From Aldrovandia affinis (lineage: Eukaryota; Chordata; Actinopteri; Notacanthiformes; Halosauridae), in assembly GCA_029706075.1 (NCBI GenBank), contig JAINUG010000308.1, positions 186,001-250,000 of the forward strand: a DNA stretch of 64,000 bases, read 5' to 3'. Positions 26,089 to 38,006 of the stretch are shown here, one piece after another. Position 1 is the first letter of the stretch. Every line of letters starts with the position of its first letter. The position numbers and the translations under genes are program-made. The notes under the pieces were generated by a model, which was given only the letters and a program-made list of their open reading frames with translations, searched no databases and was not told the DNA's origin.

Positions 26089-29000
26089 TCATTTATAGGC
26101 ATTGGCTTTGTGTTTAGGCAGAAAATTGAAGTTCTGAGGCACTGGTCCAAGCAACATTTCACTGTGAGAGAAAAAGGTAAATTATTATACATTTCAGGGA
26201 GATACATAAAAATGAAAAAGCACGACAACTACAGATGAAATGGTGGCCTACTTCATGCAAAACTATTAACCAAACAGTTAACAGTCCTGCTCAAATAAAC
26301 GTTTAATGAAATTGACTATTCAGGCATCCCAACAATCAAATCGTTACTCTTGAGGAATGTTTTTAATACCGCAAATCCAATGAAGTCTCACCTGATTTTT
26401 ACCCAGTCACCGACATGCTGGCTCGCCATCAGACACTCCAGATAGTCCCTCCCCATGTAATATGGGGGTCGCTCATTAATCTTCTGTGGAACATGCTCCA
26501 GCAGTCCGACTGGAATATATCTGAGCAAGGAAAACATGGCAACAATCAGAACCATCCAAAAATGTCTAATGCTGGTTTTTACTATACTTTGCTGTAGCAT
26601 GGGTGACAACTCCAGTCCCTTTTTTCTCTACCCAAAATATTATAATTTTATCCTTGTTGCGTTTGTTTCTTGCACCATTGCAGTGTAATAACTCAAGGTT
26701 CTGAATGTTCTACAAACTAAGATGTTTAGAATGTTTATTACAACAAATATTTATTCCTTCATATTACTGAAGACTAACATCACATGTTCACTAACCGCTG
26801 GTTATTATAACGTTGCAGATCAAATCAAATCAAATCAAATGTATTTGTATAATGCTTTTCACAATAGAATTGTCACAAAACGCTTAACAGATCCCTTGAC
26901 AACCCTACCTGCACATGAAGGACAGCCATTCCAGCAGGAACGTCCTTGTCTTCTCTAGGCCCTGGCTGTCTGAACCCCAGTGCTCCAAACCAAAATGTGT
27001 GAAATCTTTCAGGATGTCTAAGCGTTCACCAGAGGAAATGTCCCAGTGCCTCTCTTCCTTTATTTCAGTGAAAAGCCATGGCTTTATAAGAGCACCTCTG
27101 TGTGGGGAAGAGGAACAATGTTTGTTGACTGCCAATGGTATGAGACATTGCAGATGAAAAAGGAGTTAAAAAAGAGTTCCAGAAGAAACTCTGCATGCTG
27201 AAGGCTTCAGTGGTATATTCTAAAATAGTATATTACTTACTAGTAGTAAGTACTTTAGTAGCATTAAATGTGGTAGTAGCCATAGTACAGTAGATCATCT
27301 GAGATACAAACCTCAGAGTTAAGGACCGATAGGTCAACCAAATGCAGTATGAACCTGAAGTGTCATACGCAACTGCTCTTTATTATCACTTGTGCAAAAA
27401 TTCTAGCATTAAATCGAAACAAACATTTCACTGTGAGAGAAAAAGGTCATTATTATCAATTTCAGGGAGATACATAAAAATGAAGAAGCATGACAATTAA
27501 CTACAGATGAAATGGTGGCCTACTTCATGCAAAACTATTAACCAAACAGTTCCTACTGCTCAAATAAACATTGTTTAATGAAATTGAGTTTATTCAGGCA
27601 TCCCAACAATCAAATCGTTACTCTTGAGGAATGTTTTTAATACCGCAAATCCAGTCTCACCTGATTTTTACCCAATGGACAAACTTTCCATTGAAAATAG
27701 AAAATCAGCAAAAAGGTCAAGTGTTTGACATAAACATCAGCCAGAATAATATCAAACCTCAGTAATATAAATCGGGCTAATCCGTGTTTTGCTTTAAAAG
27801 TAATTAATAAAATCTTAAAACTGAATTCTAAAACCTACAGGGCAGCCAGGGTAGGGATAATGTGCTCTCTTGTTGGTCTTTGTCAAAAGCCTAACTGCTA
27901 AATTTTGCACTAGTCTTTTAACAGATGCACTCACCTATTTCTCAAAGAGAGGGATGTTGGATATCTAGTTTTTTGATTACGCTATATGAGAGAACATGAT
28001 GTGTTGATTTTAAGTTATTGGTTCAGAAATAAACTTTCTGTAGAACAGTAGTTTGTGCCTTCAGCAAGCAAACTAGTATTACCTTGCTAACATGATTCCA
28101 GACACTCCTGTTTCCCTGGCTTTCATTGCATCCTCGTAAGAAAGAATATCCCCATTACCTGTTGGGAAAGGAGATTACGTTTTTCGCTGGTTTGTACCGG
28201 ATTCTACCATGCAAAAACATGGATATACAAATGTCTAAGAAAAGGTTTCTGTATTCACCAAAAAGTGGGATAGGACTGGCCAGTTTGGAGCAGGTGTCAA
28301 TGTAGTCCCAGTCGGCCAACTTTGTGTAACGTTGCTCCCGGGATCTCCCATGAAGCTGCAAAAAGACACCAGGGTTTTCCACCGAAATCAATATACCACA
28401 GGCTGCAGTATGCACACATGGGACATGGACTTACTGTGATCAAGGACACACCCCAGCGTTTCATCTCTGGGATGAGTTTGTGAGCAATGTTGACTTTGTC
28501 CTGAACGCCAGTCCGAATTTTAACAGTTAAAGGGACATCCAGCACCTGTGGGAACAGACAACCAACTGTCTGAAAAAGTGGTTTTGCATCTCACAATAAA
28601 TCCACACAGAGGTCTCTTAAACCTTTTTTTACTCTGGGCTGTCCCACTGGTATAAATGTCAAATATCATGTGATAGAAAATATCAGAAACTTGCTGGTAA
28701 TATAATGAAGGAAAGCCACAGAAACATGCAAGCTGTCTTTACCATACATGGAGAGAAAAAAAGATTCTCCACTTGGAATAAAACAACAGTTTAAGAGAAT
28801 ATTTTTGTTGATGAGCTTTAAAAACAGAAGCAAACTTGTGCATTAGCTGAATTTGCTACCTGTGAGGCCCTAGTCCTAGGTGCAGTGCCACACCCCATGG
28901 TCTAGTGTTGAATCCTGACTGTAACTGTACCACAGTGGGACTCCCACAGGGCAGCTCATAATTGATCATAACATCAACCATCATCTGCACATGAAATGTT

Positions 29001-32000
29001 CTCCACCACAGTGATTACTCAGCTCAGCTGGGTGACTGAAGAGTGAAAATACGCTTTGGAGGACAGTATGGTTTGTGCTCGTCTGCGCTCTCCTCAATGA
29101 GACAGGCTTACAAATACTGTATGTTTCTGAATACAAAATTGGCAGAGAAGTAAATAAGAAATTTGAGGGGGAGGAAAAGCAGAAGCCAGTTACGCAATTG
29201 TTAGATATTTCCTAGGCTATGAATATGGTGCTTTTTATTACTGAAACTTTTTTTATATACATTTTACAAAATCGTGTAGTAATTGATGTTATTCGTAATC
29301 ATGGTTAAATTTGTCAACGTTTTGTTTGACTCACCGACTTCATTCCTTTGATGATTTGCTCAAATTTGTTAGTGCGAGACATCAGTCCGCAACCACCACC
29401 CTTGTTAAAAGATATTTACAGTCAGTAAATACTCTTTCAAGGAAAGAAATGCCCAAACCAAACAGTATAGCACTTGTAATCCGCAAAGGGAATTGAGAAT
29501 GATGTACATGATACACACACCTTCTTGTACACAAGGTCAATGGGACAGCCTGAGTTGATATCCACAAAGTCAACTTCAATGTTGTTGTTGAGCAGTTCTG
29601 CACACCTCGTCATGGTGTCAGGAAAGCAGCCTTCTACCTGAAACACAATCGCATGCTTATTTAACTTCTTTTTTTTTTTTTTAAAGGTGAAAATGTTTCT
29701 GTTGAGATTTATTATATACTTGCTGGCGTTATTATATTTAGCCTTGATAAACTTGACGGCTGACAACTAAAATTACCTCACAAAATAAAATTGCAAGTAT
29801 ATCACTACATTATTTTATATCACAGCCACAAAATTATGACTGCCTGCTGCTGCAGCTGCTATGATGTTAGCTAGCATCAGAGATATAGACAAACTGAAAT
29901 TAAAACAAAATTAAAATAGCTACTGAGTGAAGTAACCATAGCTTTCGGGCACAGTAAAGTACGCTTTGTTAATTTGAACATTTTAATGGCCAACGTTGTT
30001 AACTTACAGCTCTCTGGGTCCACTGATCACTAGCACCACACAAGATGGTGTTTCCCATGAGTTAATAATTTGTAAAAGAGGTATGACAACAGGTTATTGT
30101 TTATAGGGCTGTCCCCAACTAAAACAAATCTTGGTCGACCAACAGTCATCCGGTTTTTTCGATTGGTCGAAACGTTTTTTCTATATTTGTTTGAATAAAT
30201 ACAACTATATGCACACTGCGCTTGTCTCGTGTTTTATAACTTTCAACTTTCTTAAGTGAATGACACAAATGAGTAACAATAGGCTAATGACTTTATGGAG
30301 TCGGAGTTCAAGATTACCTGAAAGAAAGAAAAAAAAGATCGGATTTCCCTGTCGGACTTGTTAATGTTTACTTGGGGATGTCAATAATTCGTTTTCTATT
30401 CAATAGGTTGATTATCTCAATTCCTGTGGCCAACAACTTTTTTTCCCCATTTAAGCAATGGGAAAAGAGACAATAAAAGAGGTATCAATAATTTGGTACA
30501 CAGATAGGTATGATAGGCAATGTGTAGTGCAGTTGTATTGAATGGCATACCCAGAATTGTAAGCTAATGTTAACATTTACAATGTTGAAAGTAATGTTTA
30601 CCGAGTTCAGAAAAATAGGACTGAAACCAACTGTGTGTGAGAACATCAATCAAGACCACAATCACTGCTAAGCTAACTCTTGCAATAATTAATAGCACAG
30701 CTAATGTTAGTGAAGAGCTCCGCAACCTTCTATAGGCCCCCGCTTGGACGCTACTGCAAAAGCATTTTGCATGCGCAAATTTGCAATAATCAATTAGTGG
30801 TATAATATTCAAATACTGGGTAGTACTGATTAGTCGATTAGTCATCCCCGTCCCAAATATATGCCAGTTATTTGAAGAATCAGTTATAAATTTCAAGACT
30901 TGTGTACCTAAACTGTAACCAAGGTATTGATTGTTCTAACCTGTACACCAAAGAGGTCCTCACTCTCATGCCTTTTGAGTAGAGCCCATTCTGAAGACTG
31001 GCCCTGCAGGAGATTGGTGCACATGGCCATTTCTCCACAGGTGATGGCCATTTCTCCACAGGTGATGTCACACTAGAGGCAAAGAAAAGCAACCATGGAA
31101 ATGCGCAGGATTACATCCAAGGGAAAAAAGTTGTACTTACAGTTGCGGAAAGGTAAGTTTCCACACTAGATTGGCATAATATATAAGAAAAGCAGGCTGT
31201 TCCATGGAAAATTACAAGAAGGTTTTTTTACAACCAGGATCTCATTCAAGTCCAAGGGGAAAAAAGTTGTCAGTACTTACAGTTGTTAAAAACCTCAGAG
31301 TTAAGGACTGTGCAACCAAAGGGATATGAAACAGCTTATCTTTAAAATCCACCTTAAAAAAAAAAAAAAAAAAGTTGAAATATTTATTGTATTGCAAATA
31401 AAAATATTAATAACATAATATATAATGACGAGACCAGGCTGTTCATCATTTCCTGGAAAGAACATTGAGGTGACATTGAACATTGAGGCAATCATAATAT
31501 ATACTTCTCCTTTACAAATTAGTTTTTATCCAAAGTGTTCTGAACTTTAATACCTGCTGTTTGTGTACAATTCCAAATAACGACAAGTTTTTCCATCAAG
31601 AAACTCAAACCAACGGATACAAAACAATTTATTTACTAAATGTGCCCTGCATCTATGCAGTATAAGCCTCACCTTCAATTAACAAAATGCATCAGAATTG
31701 AAATAAAGGGTAAACTTACTTGCTTCTTTTCACAAGGGCGCAGTTTTATGATGTCAACATCGGTCAAAGCACCAATAGTCTTAACAGGCGATGGCTCCTC
31801 CTGACATTGCTGTGACTCCGCAAGTGAAGGTATTACAGAGGAGATGGCTATCTTACAATCTTCCATTCCTGTCTCAATCAGGGGCTCAACTGGGGCCAAC
31901 TCCTCTGCTGTGCAGCACGGAGCCTGTTCTTTTAGCTTCTCCTCAGTGGCCTCCTTTTTGGTATTTACCTGATTTTTCCCTTTGGCGATTGTCCTCAGGT

Positions 32001-34840
32001 ACTCCTCTGAGGCTTTGAAGCACACCTGCCTCTTGCGTAGCTGCCTCTGGAGGTCTTTGTCCAAGCTGTTTTTCACTCTCATCCTCTCCTCGTTAGCCTT
32101 CCACAGATCTTCATTTACCAAGTTCTTGAAATCCTCGCTAGTGTGCGCTTTGGCATATCTGCACGTCACACCGTAGCGGCATTTCCCAAAGCTGTCAAAC
32201 AAGTAACACCGTTCCCCTATATCTGCAGGCTTCAATTCCATGTACTCAGAAATGTCATGGAGAAATTTGCATTTCTCTCCATAGAAGCATTTGGTGGTAC
32301 GCTCCTGAATGCATAAAAAAATAGTGTTTAGATGACATCTATGTACCAATTCAGGTTCTGTAATTCTGTTTACATAAATGCTACATACTATAAACTTTTA
32401 CATTTACACAGGGATCTCAGCAAACATTTACACAGGGTTCTCATCGCTTGCTTAAAAGTGAGAGAGCAGGCCTCCCGCGTGGTCCAGTGGTTACAACGTC
32501 CGACGCTGGCCACGGAGACCGGGGTTCAATTCCCCGTCTCGCCAAGTGTCGGCTCTGGCCGGGAGTGCCACCAGGGGGTGGCGATTGGCTGTCCGCCCCA
32601 GGGAGGGGGGAGGGGAGCCGACGTGACGTTCGCTGCGTAGAGTGGCCCTGTAGTACCGGGTTACGGTCGACAGCCTGCGGGTGCCGTCTCGTAAGAGGCG
32701 TCACTTCGCTTCGTCACTACCGGTCGCAGGACTACGGCAGCGAACTCACATTACTAGGGGGGGATTGACGTAAAAAATAGCGGGTCTAATTGGCTACCAA
32801 ATTGGGAGAAAAATGGGATAAAATCAGAAACAAATTTTAATAAAAAAAAAAAAAAAAAAAAAAAAAAAAGTGAGAGAGCAGACAGCAGAAAATCAGCGTC
32901 CCATTGATTGGGATACTATAAGTGGAGCACAACTCATTATATTACGGGTGTAGGATTAATGATTCCTGCCATAAACTAAGATGGAATGATTAAGCACTAG
33001 TGATTTGTGACCTGATTGTAAAATGGATCATTGTATTGGCCTTTATCATTGTAGAAGTTCTTCATCATACCATTTACATTTATAGGGGATATTTCAAAAT
33101 TATTCCAAACATCATTATCTATAAAGTGATAAACAAGGTTACTTGATTGCTTTTTTCCCCTTTTTCCTGATTCGGAATGCTCAACCGTATTCTAAGCTGC
33201 GCTTGCTGCAACCTCCACTGTCAATTCGGGAGAGTGTAGACAATCACATGCTCTCCTCCGAAACACGTGATGTCCGGCACTGCTTCTTTTCACCACACCA
33301 CACACTAGTCTACAAGTTAAGCTTGCAAAGACATGAGTCAGATGAAGATGCTTCATGAGCAACTCCATACAAGGAGACCATGGGTGCCCAATTGACCAGC
33401 AGGGGTCGCTGGGGTACGATGAAACATGGAAAACCCGGCAGACTGAATCCATCCCCGGGCAACGCTACCACCAATTACGTGTCATCCTGGGTTTCAGTTT
33501 TAAGTTTCAGGAAAAATTATGGTATAACTTCATTTGTTTTCAACAACCTTAATTGATCAAGTGATTGACTAACAAAAACCATAATATATAATGGGTTCCC
33601 AGGACCAAGTTTGGGAGCCACTGATCTACAGTAAGTGTAGCCGCGGTAATCAAAAACATGCATTCTTATGCTTTGCTAACACGTTTCACTCCACCACAAG
33701 CATGATGGCTAACAGGCCAGCAAAACTAATCACATGCTGTTGCATTTCATGCTGGCCAGTTCTCAAACTTGGTCCTGTATAATTAATTTCTCGGTGTGCA
33801 AAGAAAATATTCACATGGTTACTATGGCAACAGTGAGCAGAAAATAGTAAAGAATCTTATTGGGAACTTGGCACTTAGAAGTGGTATGGCCACCCATGCA
33901 GTGGTATCCCTGCATGTACACATTTTTTCTGTCCTTTCATACCAACCATAGCAGTGATAATACCAGTATTGTACATGCTGCAATGGTTAGACTTGACCAT
34001 TCACAACAGGGACTCATTGTGCTTTAACCAGACAATGCCATGATCAGCAAAGATGTACATATATTGCGCTCACCAAGTGTACCATCAGTGGTTGACATGT
34101 GTCATTGTTAGCTTTTGTAACTATAGCAGATAGAATCAATTCGTTTCAGGCTTATGTCAGAGCAGACTGCAATATGTTTTTGGGTTGCAACAGCTGTAGT
34201 AGCCATGTCAGCATGGTCATTTCCAGACATTATGGTAATGCTGCGTTCTCACCAACCAATGACTGCAATCAAGATGATGATCTTTACTACATCAGTTGGT
34301 AGAAACAAAAATGGGCAAATTCATCATGGTGAGACACTTTGGATTAAGAAATCTTTAAACTGCGTCTTTCATAAATAGTTTTGAATTGGCTTACAAATAG
34401 TCTTTTTTCAATAGATAAAATACTTCAGTACCTGCACTATTGAGGGACAGAGCCTTTTCTCATGGTAAGTGTGTGGTTTCATATGAGGCCTGCACTTGAA
34501 CTGCCCTCTTTCTTTCTTTCTGTTGCGTTTCTCATCTCCTTGCTGTGCTTCCCCTTCCAGTTTTATCTTCTTTTCGACAGGCTCCTCAGTCAATGGTTCT
34601 ACGCCATCTTCGGACTGACCAACATCACCCAGCCTTCCAGAGTCCACCATCTCATGGAATTTCTCCTTGGTTGTGAGATATCTACAAACACAAAAAATGG
34701 CATTTCATGAAGAAAGCATAACAAATGCAAAATTGTTTTCCCAGTTTAAATATCTGAACTTACTGTTTCTTGATGGCAGCTGTGCCTTTGTAATTATCAG
34801 TCATTTTAACAGCCCCGTTGGTGCCACTTTCCTCCATCAT
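26089..34840 (-). CDS. dus3l: tRNA-dihydrouridine(47) synthase 3-like, with rearranged barrel exons
   Basis: DUS3L reduces U47 in the tRNA variable loop using FMN and NADPH. Exons in reading order: 34840-34764, 34681-34432, 32304-31720, 31352-31281, 31165-31141 (25 nt, doubtful), 31072-30941, 29637-29521, 29400-29335, 28545-28435, 28355-28259, 28158-28083, 27097-26909, 26520-26392, 26161-26089 (TGA). The N-terminus ([13 protein letters not shown]) has an in-frame upstream acceptor tttcag. Two CCCH fingers are visible: [19 protein letters not shown] and [23 protein letters not shown]. The barrel motifs are [18 protein letters not shown], then GGGCGLMSR with the catalytic Cys, [26 protein letters not shown] and GNGDILS. 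The C-terminus is [10 protein letters not shown]. Without the 25-nt exon the frame is open for about 657 codons, close to the human length. The start of the barrel is abnormal (see 30941-31352), so function is uncertain. Confidence 0.88.
26153..26405 (-). repeat. dus3l last intron, source or partner of a 253-bp duplication
   Basis: This block covers the final intron (26162-26391) plus 9 nt of the last exon and 14 nt of the penultimate exon. It is about 90% or more identical by eye to 27422-27674 in the same orientation, with a few small indels. Confidence 0.85.
27422..27674 (-). repeat. ectopic copy of the dus3l last intron
   Basis: This is a second copy of 26153-26405, lying within the intron between exons 28158-28083 and 27097-26909. 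It keeps both splice sites: CAG|gtgagac near 27661 and ctcacag near 27431. The spacing between copies is 1.27 kb. Confidence 0.85.
28865..29100 (+). mobile_element. degenerate tRNA-derived SINE
   Basis: The blocks gtgcagtgccacaccccatggtctag, gactcccacagggcagctcataattg and cagctcagctgggtgactg resemble a tRNA-headed SINE body and partly match 11752-12020. It lies in a dus3l intron. Confidence 0.45.
30107..30862. mobile_element. hAT-like MITE remnant
   Basis: The left edge reads agggctgtccccaactaaaac and ggtcgaccaacagtcat. The right edge reads gattagtcgattagtcatcc with ccgtccc. This pattern (ggctgtcccc..tcgac..tagtcgatta) is a common fish MITE. The ends are imperfect and no target duplication was found. 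It lies in a dus3l intron. Confidence 0.5.
30941..31352 (-). pseudogene. dus3l: rearranged dus3l exons for the first barrel strand
   Basis: Vertebrate DUS3L reads ..GKLYLAPLTTCGNLPFRR then ICKRFGAD-TCGEMA here. In this window exon 31352-31281 encodes VDFKDKL, then 10 extra codons in place of the YLAP motif, then LTT. The next piece, 31165-31141, encodes CGNLPFRN and stops at gtaagt. The CKRFGA codons are missing. Exon 31072-30941 then gives CDITCGEMA followed at once by a second ITCGEMA. Splicing all three puts a stop after the join, whereas skipping the 25-nt piece stays in frame. The lost LAP motif touches FMN in this family. This may be decay, an allele, or an assembly error. Confidence 0.7.
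32470..32865 (+). mobile_element. full-length tRNA-Glu-headed SINE with target duplication and poly(A)
   Basis: The head (cctcccgcgtggtccagtgg, ccggggttcaattccccgtc) has A and B boxes like tRNA-Glu. A GC-rich body follows, then a tail with ctaccaaattgggagaaaaa and a long A tract. The target duplication gtgagagagcag occurs at 32458-32469 and 32870-32881. The perfect duplication and long poly(A) point to a recent insertion. It lies in dus3l intron 2. Other copies are at 8465, 20248 and 42115. Confidence 0.9.
33185..33440 (+). repeat. dispersed repeat, long copy
   Basis: It contains ctccactgtcaattcggg, gacaatcacatgctctcctc, cgaaacacgtgatgtc and later ccaattgaccagcaggggtc. Its first third is repeated inverted at 13130-13215. 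It is probably a SINE or MITE shared by many fish genomes, and the class is uncertain. Confidence 0.55.
33590..33785. mobile_element. small inverted-repeat MITE
   Basis: The edges are ggaccaagtttgggagccactg at the left and, inverted, gttctcaaacttggtcc at the right. A single end of the same repeat is at 25165. Confidence 0.5.
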
Positions 34841-34904
34841 GCCTTCTGAAATACAAAAGCACAAGAACTATAAATGACAAGAACAGGAACAGCCATTACG
34901 GAAT

Positions 34905-34998
34905 TCTCTGCCTGAGCATACAAGGGCTGCACAGACTGTCTCCAAATTCAAGTCACTTTTAAAGACTCATCTTTGTGAAAAGTATTTTAGCATTTAAA
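34905..34998 (+). mobile_element. LINE-2-type 3' coding fragment
   Basis: The plus-strand frame reads RNSLPEHTRAAQTVSKFK then SLLKTHLCEKYFSI and a stop. This is the conserved C-terminal end of L2-like ORF2 (LWNSLP..LR.A.S...FKS.LKTHL). It lies upstream of dus3l exon 1. Confidence 0.75.
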
Positions 34999-34999
34999 T

Positions 35000-36580
35000 G
35001 TATATTTCCCCTTATTTTTATTGAATTATATTCAATAAATATAATAAATTGTATTCTACAAATTTTACAAACATTCTTGTACAACATATCTTTTTTCTCT
35101 CTTCCTTAACATCAATATAACAATCTTTGATTTATACTCGATACTTTGTTATAGCCCAGCATCCTATTTGCTTTTTACTGCTACAGCACAATGCATAGAT
35201 ACTAGAGACTTTGATCAACTACTACTCCTAAGTCCTTTTCAAATTGAACACATTCTAATTTTGCTTCTACCATAAAATACAACTTAAATGTGAAATGTTG
35301 GTCAACCTTGTAAAATGTACATTGCGTATGTCAAATGTCAAAATTCTTTGACCTACTGTCCACAGGGTGGCCCAATCAAATTATAGGTGAACAACTTGAC
35401 ACGGTGTCGTTTGTAGCCAGCTGTTTTTCCACATCTGAAATGCACATTTACTCTTACCTTATCTTACTGATAGTGCACCAATTTGTTACACATAGCTATG
35501 TACTACCATTACATACATTACAGGTTATAAGAAAATATTTGCTTATGATAGTACTTAGTTTTGAGCAAATGTAGCTATAAGTCCTTTTTTACTTTTTCTA
35601 ACCCCGTTTTTGTTTTTTTTGTTTTTTTATTGGTCGTATTTCAAAGAGGTATGAAAATGTGTTAGAAGTTCATCCCCAAGAGGTTCAATTATCAATCAAT
35701 TGACAGATGTTCGCCATCTTGAATTGTTACAAATTTTCAGTCAAATTTCCTTATCTTTCAGATGGATCAACAAAACCTCACTAACGTTTGTACGCTTGTA
35801 GCGGCCCATGGCACTATACCACACCCAGAGTATCGTGCCAATTGCCCATAATGAGGCACTACAGCAAAGCATTGAATTTGCTAACTTTGAAAGCACAGAC
35901 CCCTTAATCTGTTTTACCATTACTAAACTTGGTACCTTGGGTTACTCTCCTTACATAGAACTAAATTTTTAATTTCTGCCATTTACACATTTTTAAAAAC
36001 ACTTACGAAAACGCTTAAGAAAATTGTCCTAGACCATTTGAGTGGCTCGTCTAGGCATTGATCAAATGTCAGTTATGAGGTCAAACAGATTGGGCTGGGT
36101 TGGCTTTTATGTTCCAAAAATTTGATCTCAAGTGTCATAAAATACATGAAATGCTCTCTCATAATTTTCAGTCATGAAAATGAGAACACAAAAACATCAA
36201 TTTATGACTATTCGATTGGTACCGGTTCCATATAGCCTACCGATAGCCTACTATACTGTAATTTCATATTATGAGACAAAAACACACAATGATTAATCAA
36301 TTATTAATGTGAAAAAAGTTTAATAAGTAAAATTCCCAACAGTTGCACTTTCAAATGTTTATGACGATACACTCATGCACTTTATTAGTGTGGCGAACTC
36401 ATCTTACTCGTTTCCATAATTGTATCCGTAAATTAGGCCTGTCCTTCATAATTGGAAAACTGGAAATGCAATTTAAACACAGATGACACAGGTAGCTTGG
36501 AGTGCTTGCGGGCTTCACAAATTGGGTATTGGTAAGAACCTCACGATACGATTCGATTTTGATACGATTCGATACTTATA
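35000..36580. other. upstream region of dus3l, repeats only
   Basis: 35140-35270 (cagcatcctatttgctttttactgc..) looks like the second half of the repeat at 18815. The rest is AT-rich with no recognised gene. Confidence 0.4.
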
Positions 36581-37793
36581 CACTGCCTGGCCAAAAAAAA
36601 GTCACCACCTGGATTTAACTAAGCAAATAGGTAAGAGCCTTCCATTGGATAATTACTGCAGTGATTCATATGTTTTAGCTGGCAACAAGTTATTTAACCC
36701 TAACTGATGCAGTGAGTAGCTTCTCATTTCTTAAACAACCATGTCGGAAGACATATCCTGTGGTCGTGGAAAAGATGTTAATCTGTTTCAGAAGGGTAAC
36801 ATTATTGGCCTGCATCAAGCAAAGAAAACAACTAAGGAGATTGCTGAAACGACTAAAATTGGGTTAAGAACTGTCCAACGCATTATTAAAACCTGGAAGG
36901 ATAGTGGTGAACCATCATCTTCGAGGAAGAAATGGTTCACCATCATTTTTTTTGAATGATTGTGATCAGCGATCACTTAAACGTTTGGTGAAATCATATC
37001 GTAAAAAATCAACAGTAGAACTCACGGCTATGTTTAATAGTGAAAGTAAGAGCATTTCCACACTCACAATGCGAAGGGAACTCAAGGGATTGGGACTAAA
37101 CAGCTGTGTAGCCTTAAGAAAACCACTTGTCAGTGAGGCTAATCGGAAAAAAAGGCTTCAATTTGCTAGGGAGCATAAAGCTTGGACTCTGGAGCAGATT
37201 TACCCAGTTCCAGAGTGATGGGCGCATCAGGGTAAGAAAAGAGGCGGATTAATTTTCACATCATGCCTAGTGCCTACCGTACAAGCCTGTGGGGGCAGTG
37301 TTATGATCTGGGGTTGCTGCAGTTGGTCAGGTCTAAGTTCAGCAACGTTATGTGCCCAAAGAATGAAGTCAGCTGACTACCTGAATATACTGAATGACCA
37401 GGTTTTTCCATCAATGGATGTTTTCTTCCCTGATGCCACGGGCATATTCCAAGATGACAATGCCACGATTCATCGGGGTCAAATTGTGAAAGAGTGGTTC
37501 AGGGAGCATGAGACATCATTTTCACACATGGATTGGCCACCACAGAGTCCAGACCTTAACCCCATTGAGAATCTTTGGGATGTGCTGGAGAAGACTTTGC
37601 GCAGCGGTCCGACTCTCCCATCATCAATAAAAGATCTTGGCGAAAAATTAATGCAACTCTAGACGGAAATAAATGTTGTGACATTGCAGAAGCTTATCGA
37701 AACGATGCCACGGCGAATGCGTGCCGTAATCAAAGCTAAAGGCGGTCCAACTAAATATTAGAGTGTGTGACTTTTTTTGGGGGACGGGCAGTG
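36581..37793 (+). mobile_element. Tc1-like element, nearly full length, frameshifted
   Basis: Ends are cactgcctggccaaaaaaaagtcac and the reverse of a matching copy, each next to TA. The transposase starts MSEDISCGRGKDV at 36741 with a helix-turn-helix (IAETTKIGLRTVQRIIKTW). It is broken near 36920 by a short duplication of atggttcaccatcatt-type sequence, and again near 37200 where the first catalytic Asp should be. The C-terminal part at 37270-37662 keeps [23 protein letters not shown] (second Asp) and [17 protein letters not shown] (Glu). It is inactive but young-looking. Confidence 0.9.
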
Positions 37794-37906
37794 TATATAC
37801 TCAATATATCAATATTATATACATATGACTGAAATTCACAAATAATGATTACATATTATATTGTGGATCTTCAGTGTATCCTGAGCAAACATACAGTTTA
37901 TATAGT

Positions 37907-37950
<44 letters not shown>

Positions 37951-38006
37951 TCAATAATTAATACAATTTACTGTTGCATATTAAGTGCAGTGTAGTTTTC
38001 TCATAG

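Larger units (their letters stand above)
32882..34431. other. rest of dus3l intron 2
   Basis: This part is intronic and holds the repeats at 33185-33440 and 33590-33785. From 33790 to 34400 nothing was recognised. Confidence 0.45.

Noticed and set aside
31675-32349. 224-codon minus-strand open frame as an intact single-exon gene
   Set aside because: The central 195 codons are dus3l exon 3. Both ends run past clear splice sites into introns.
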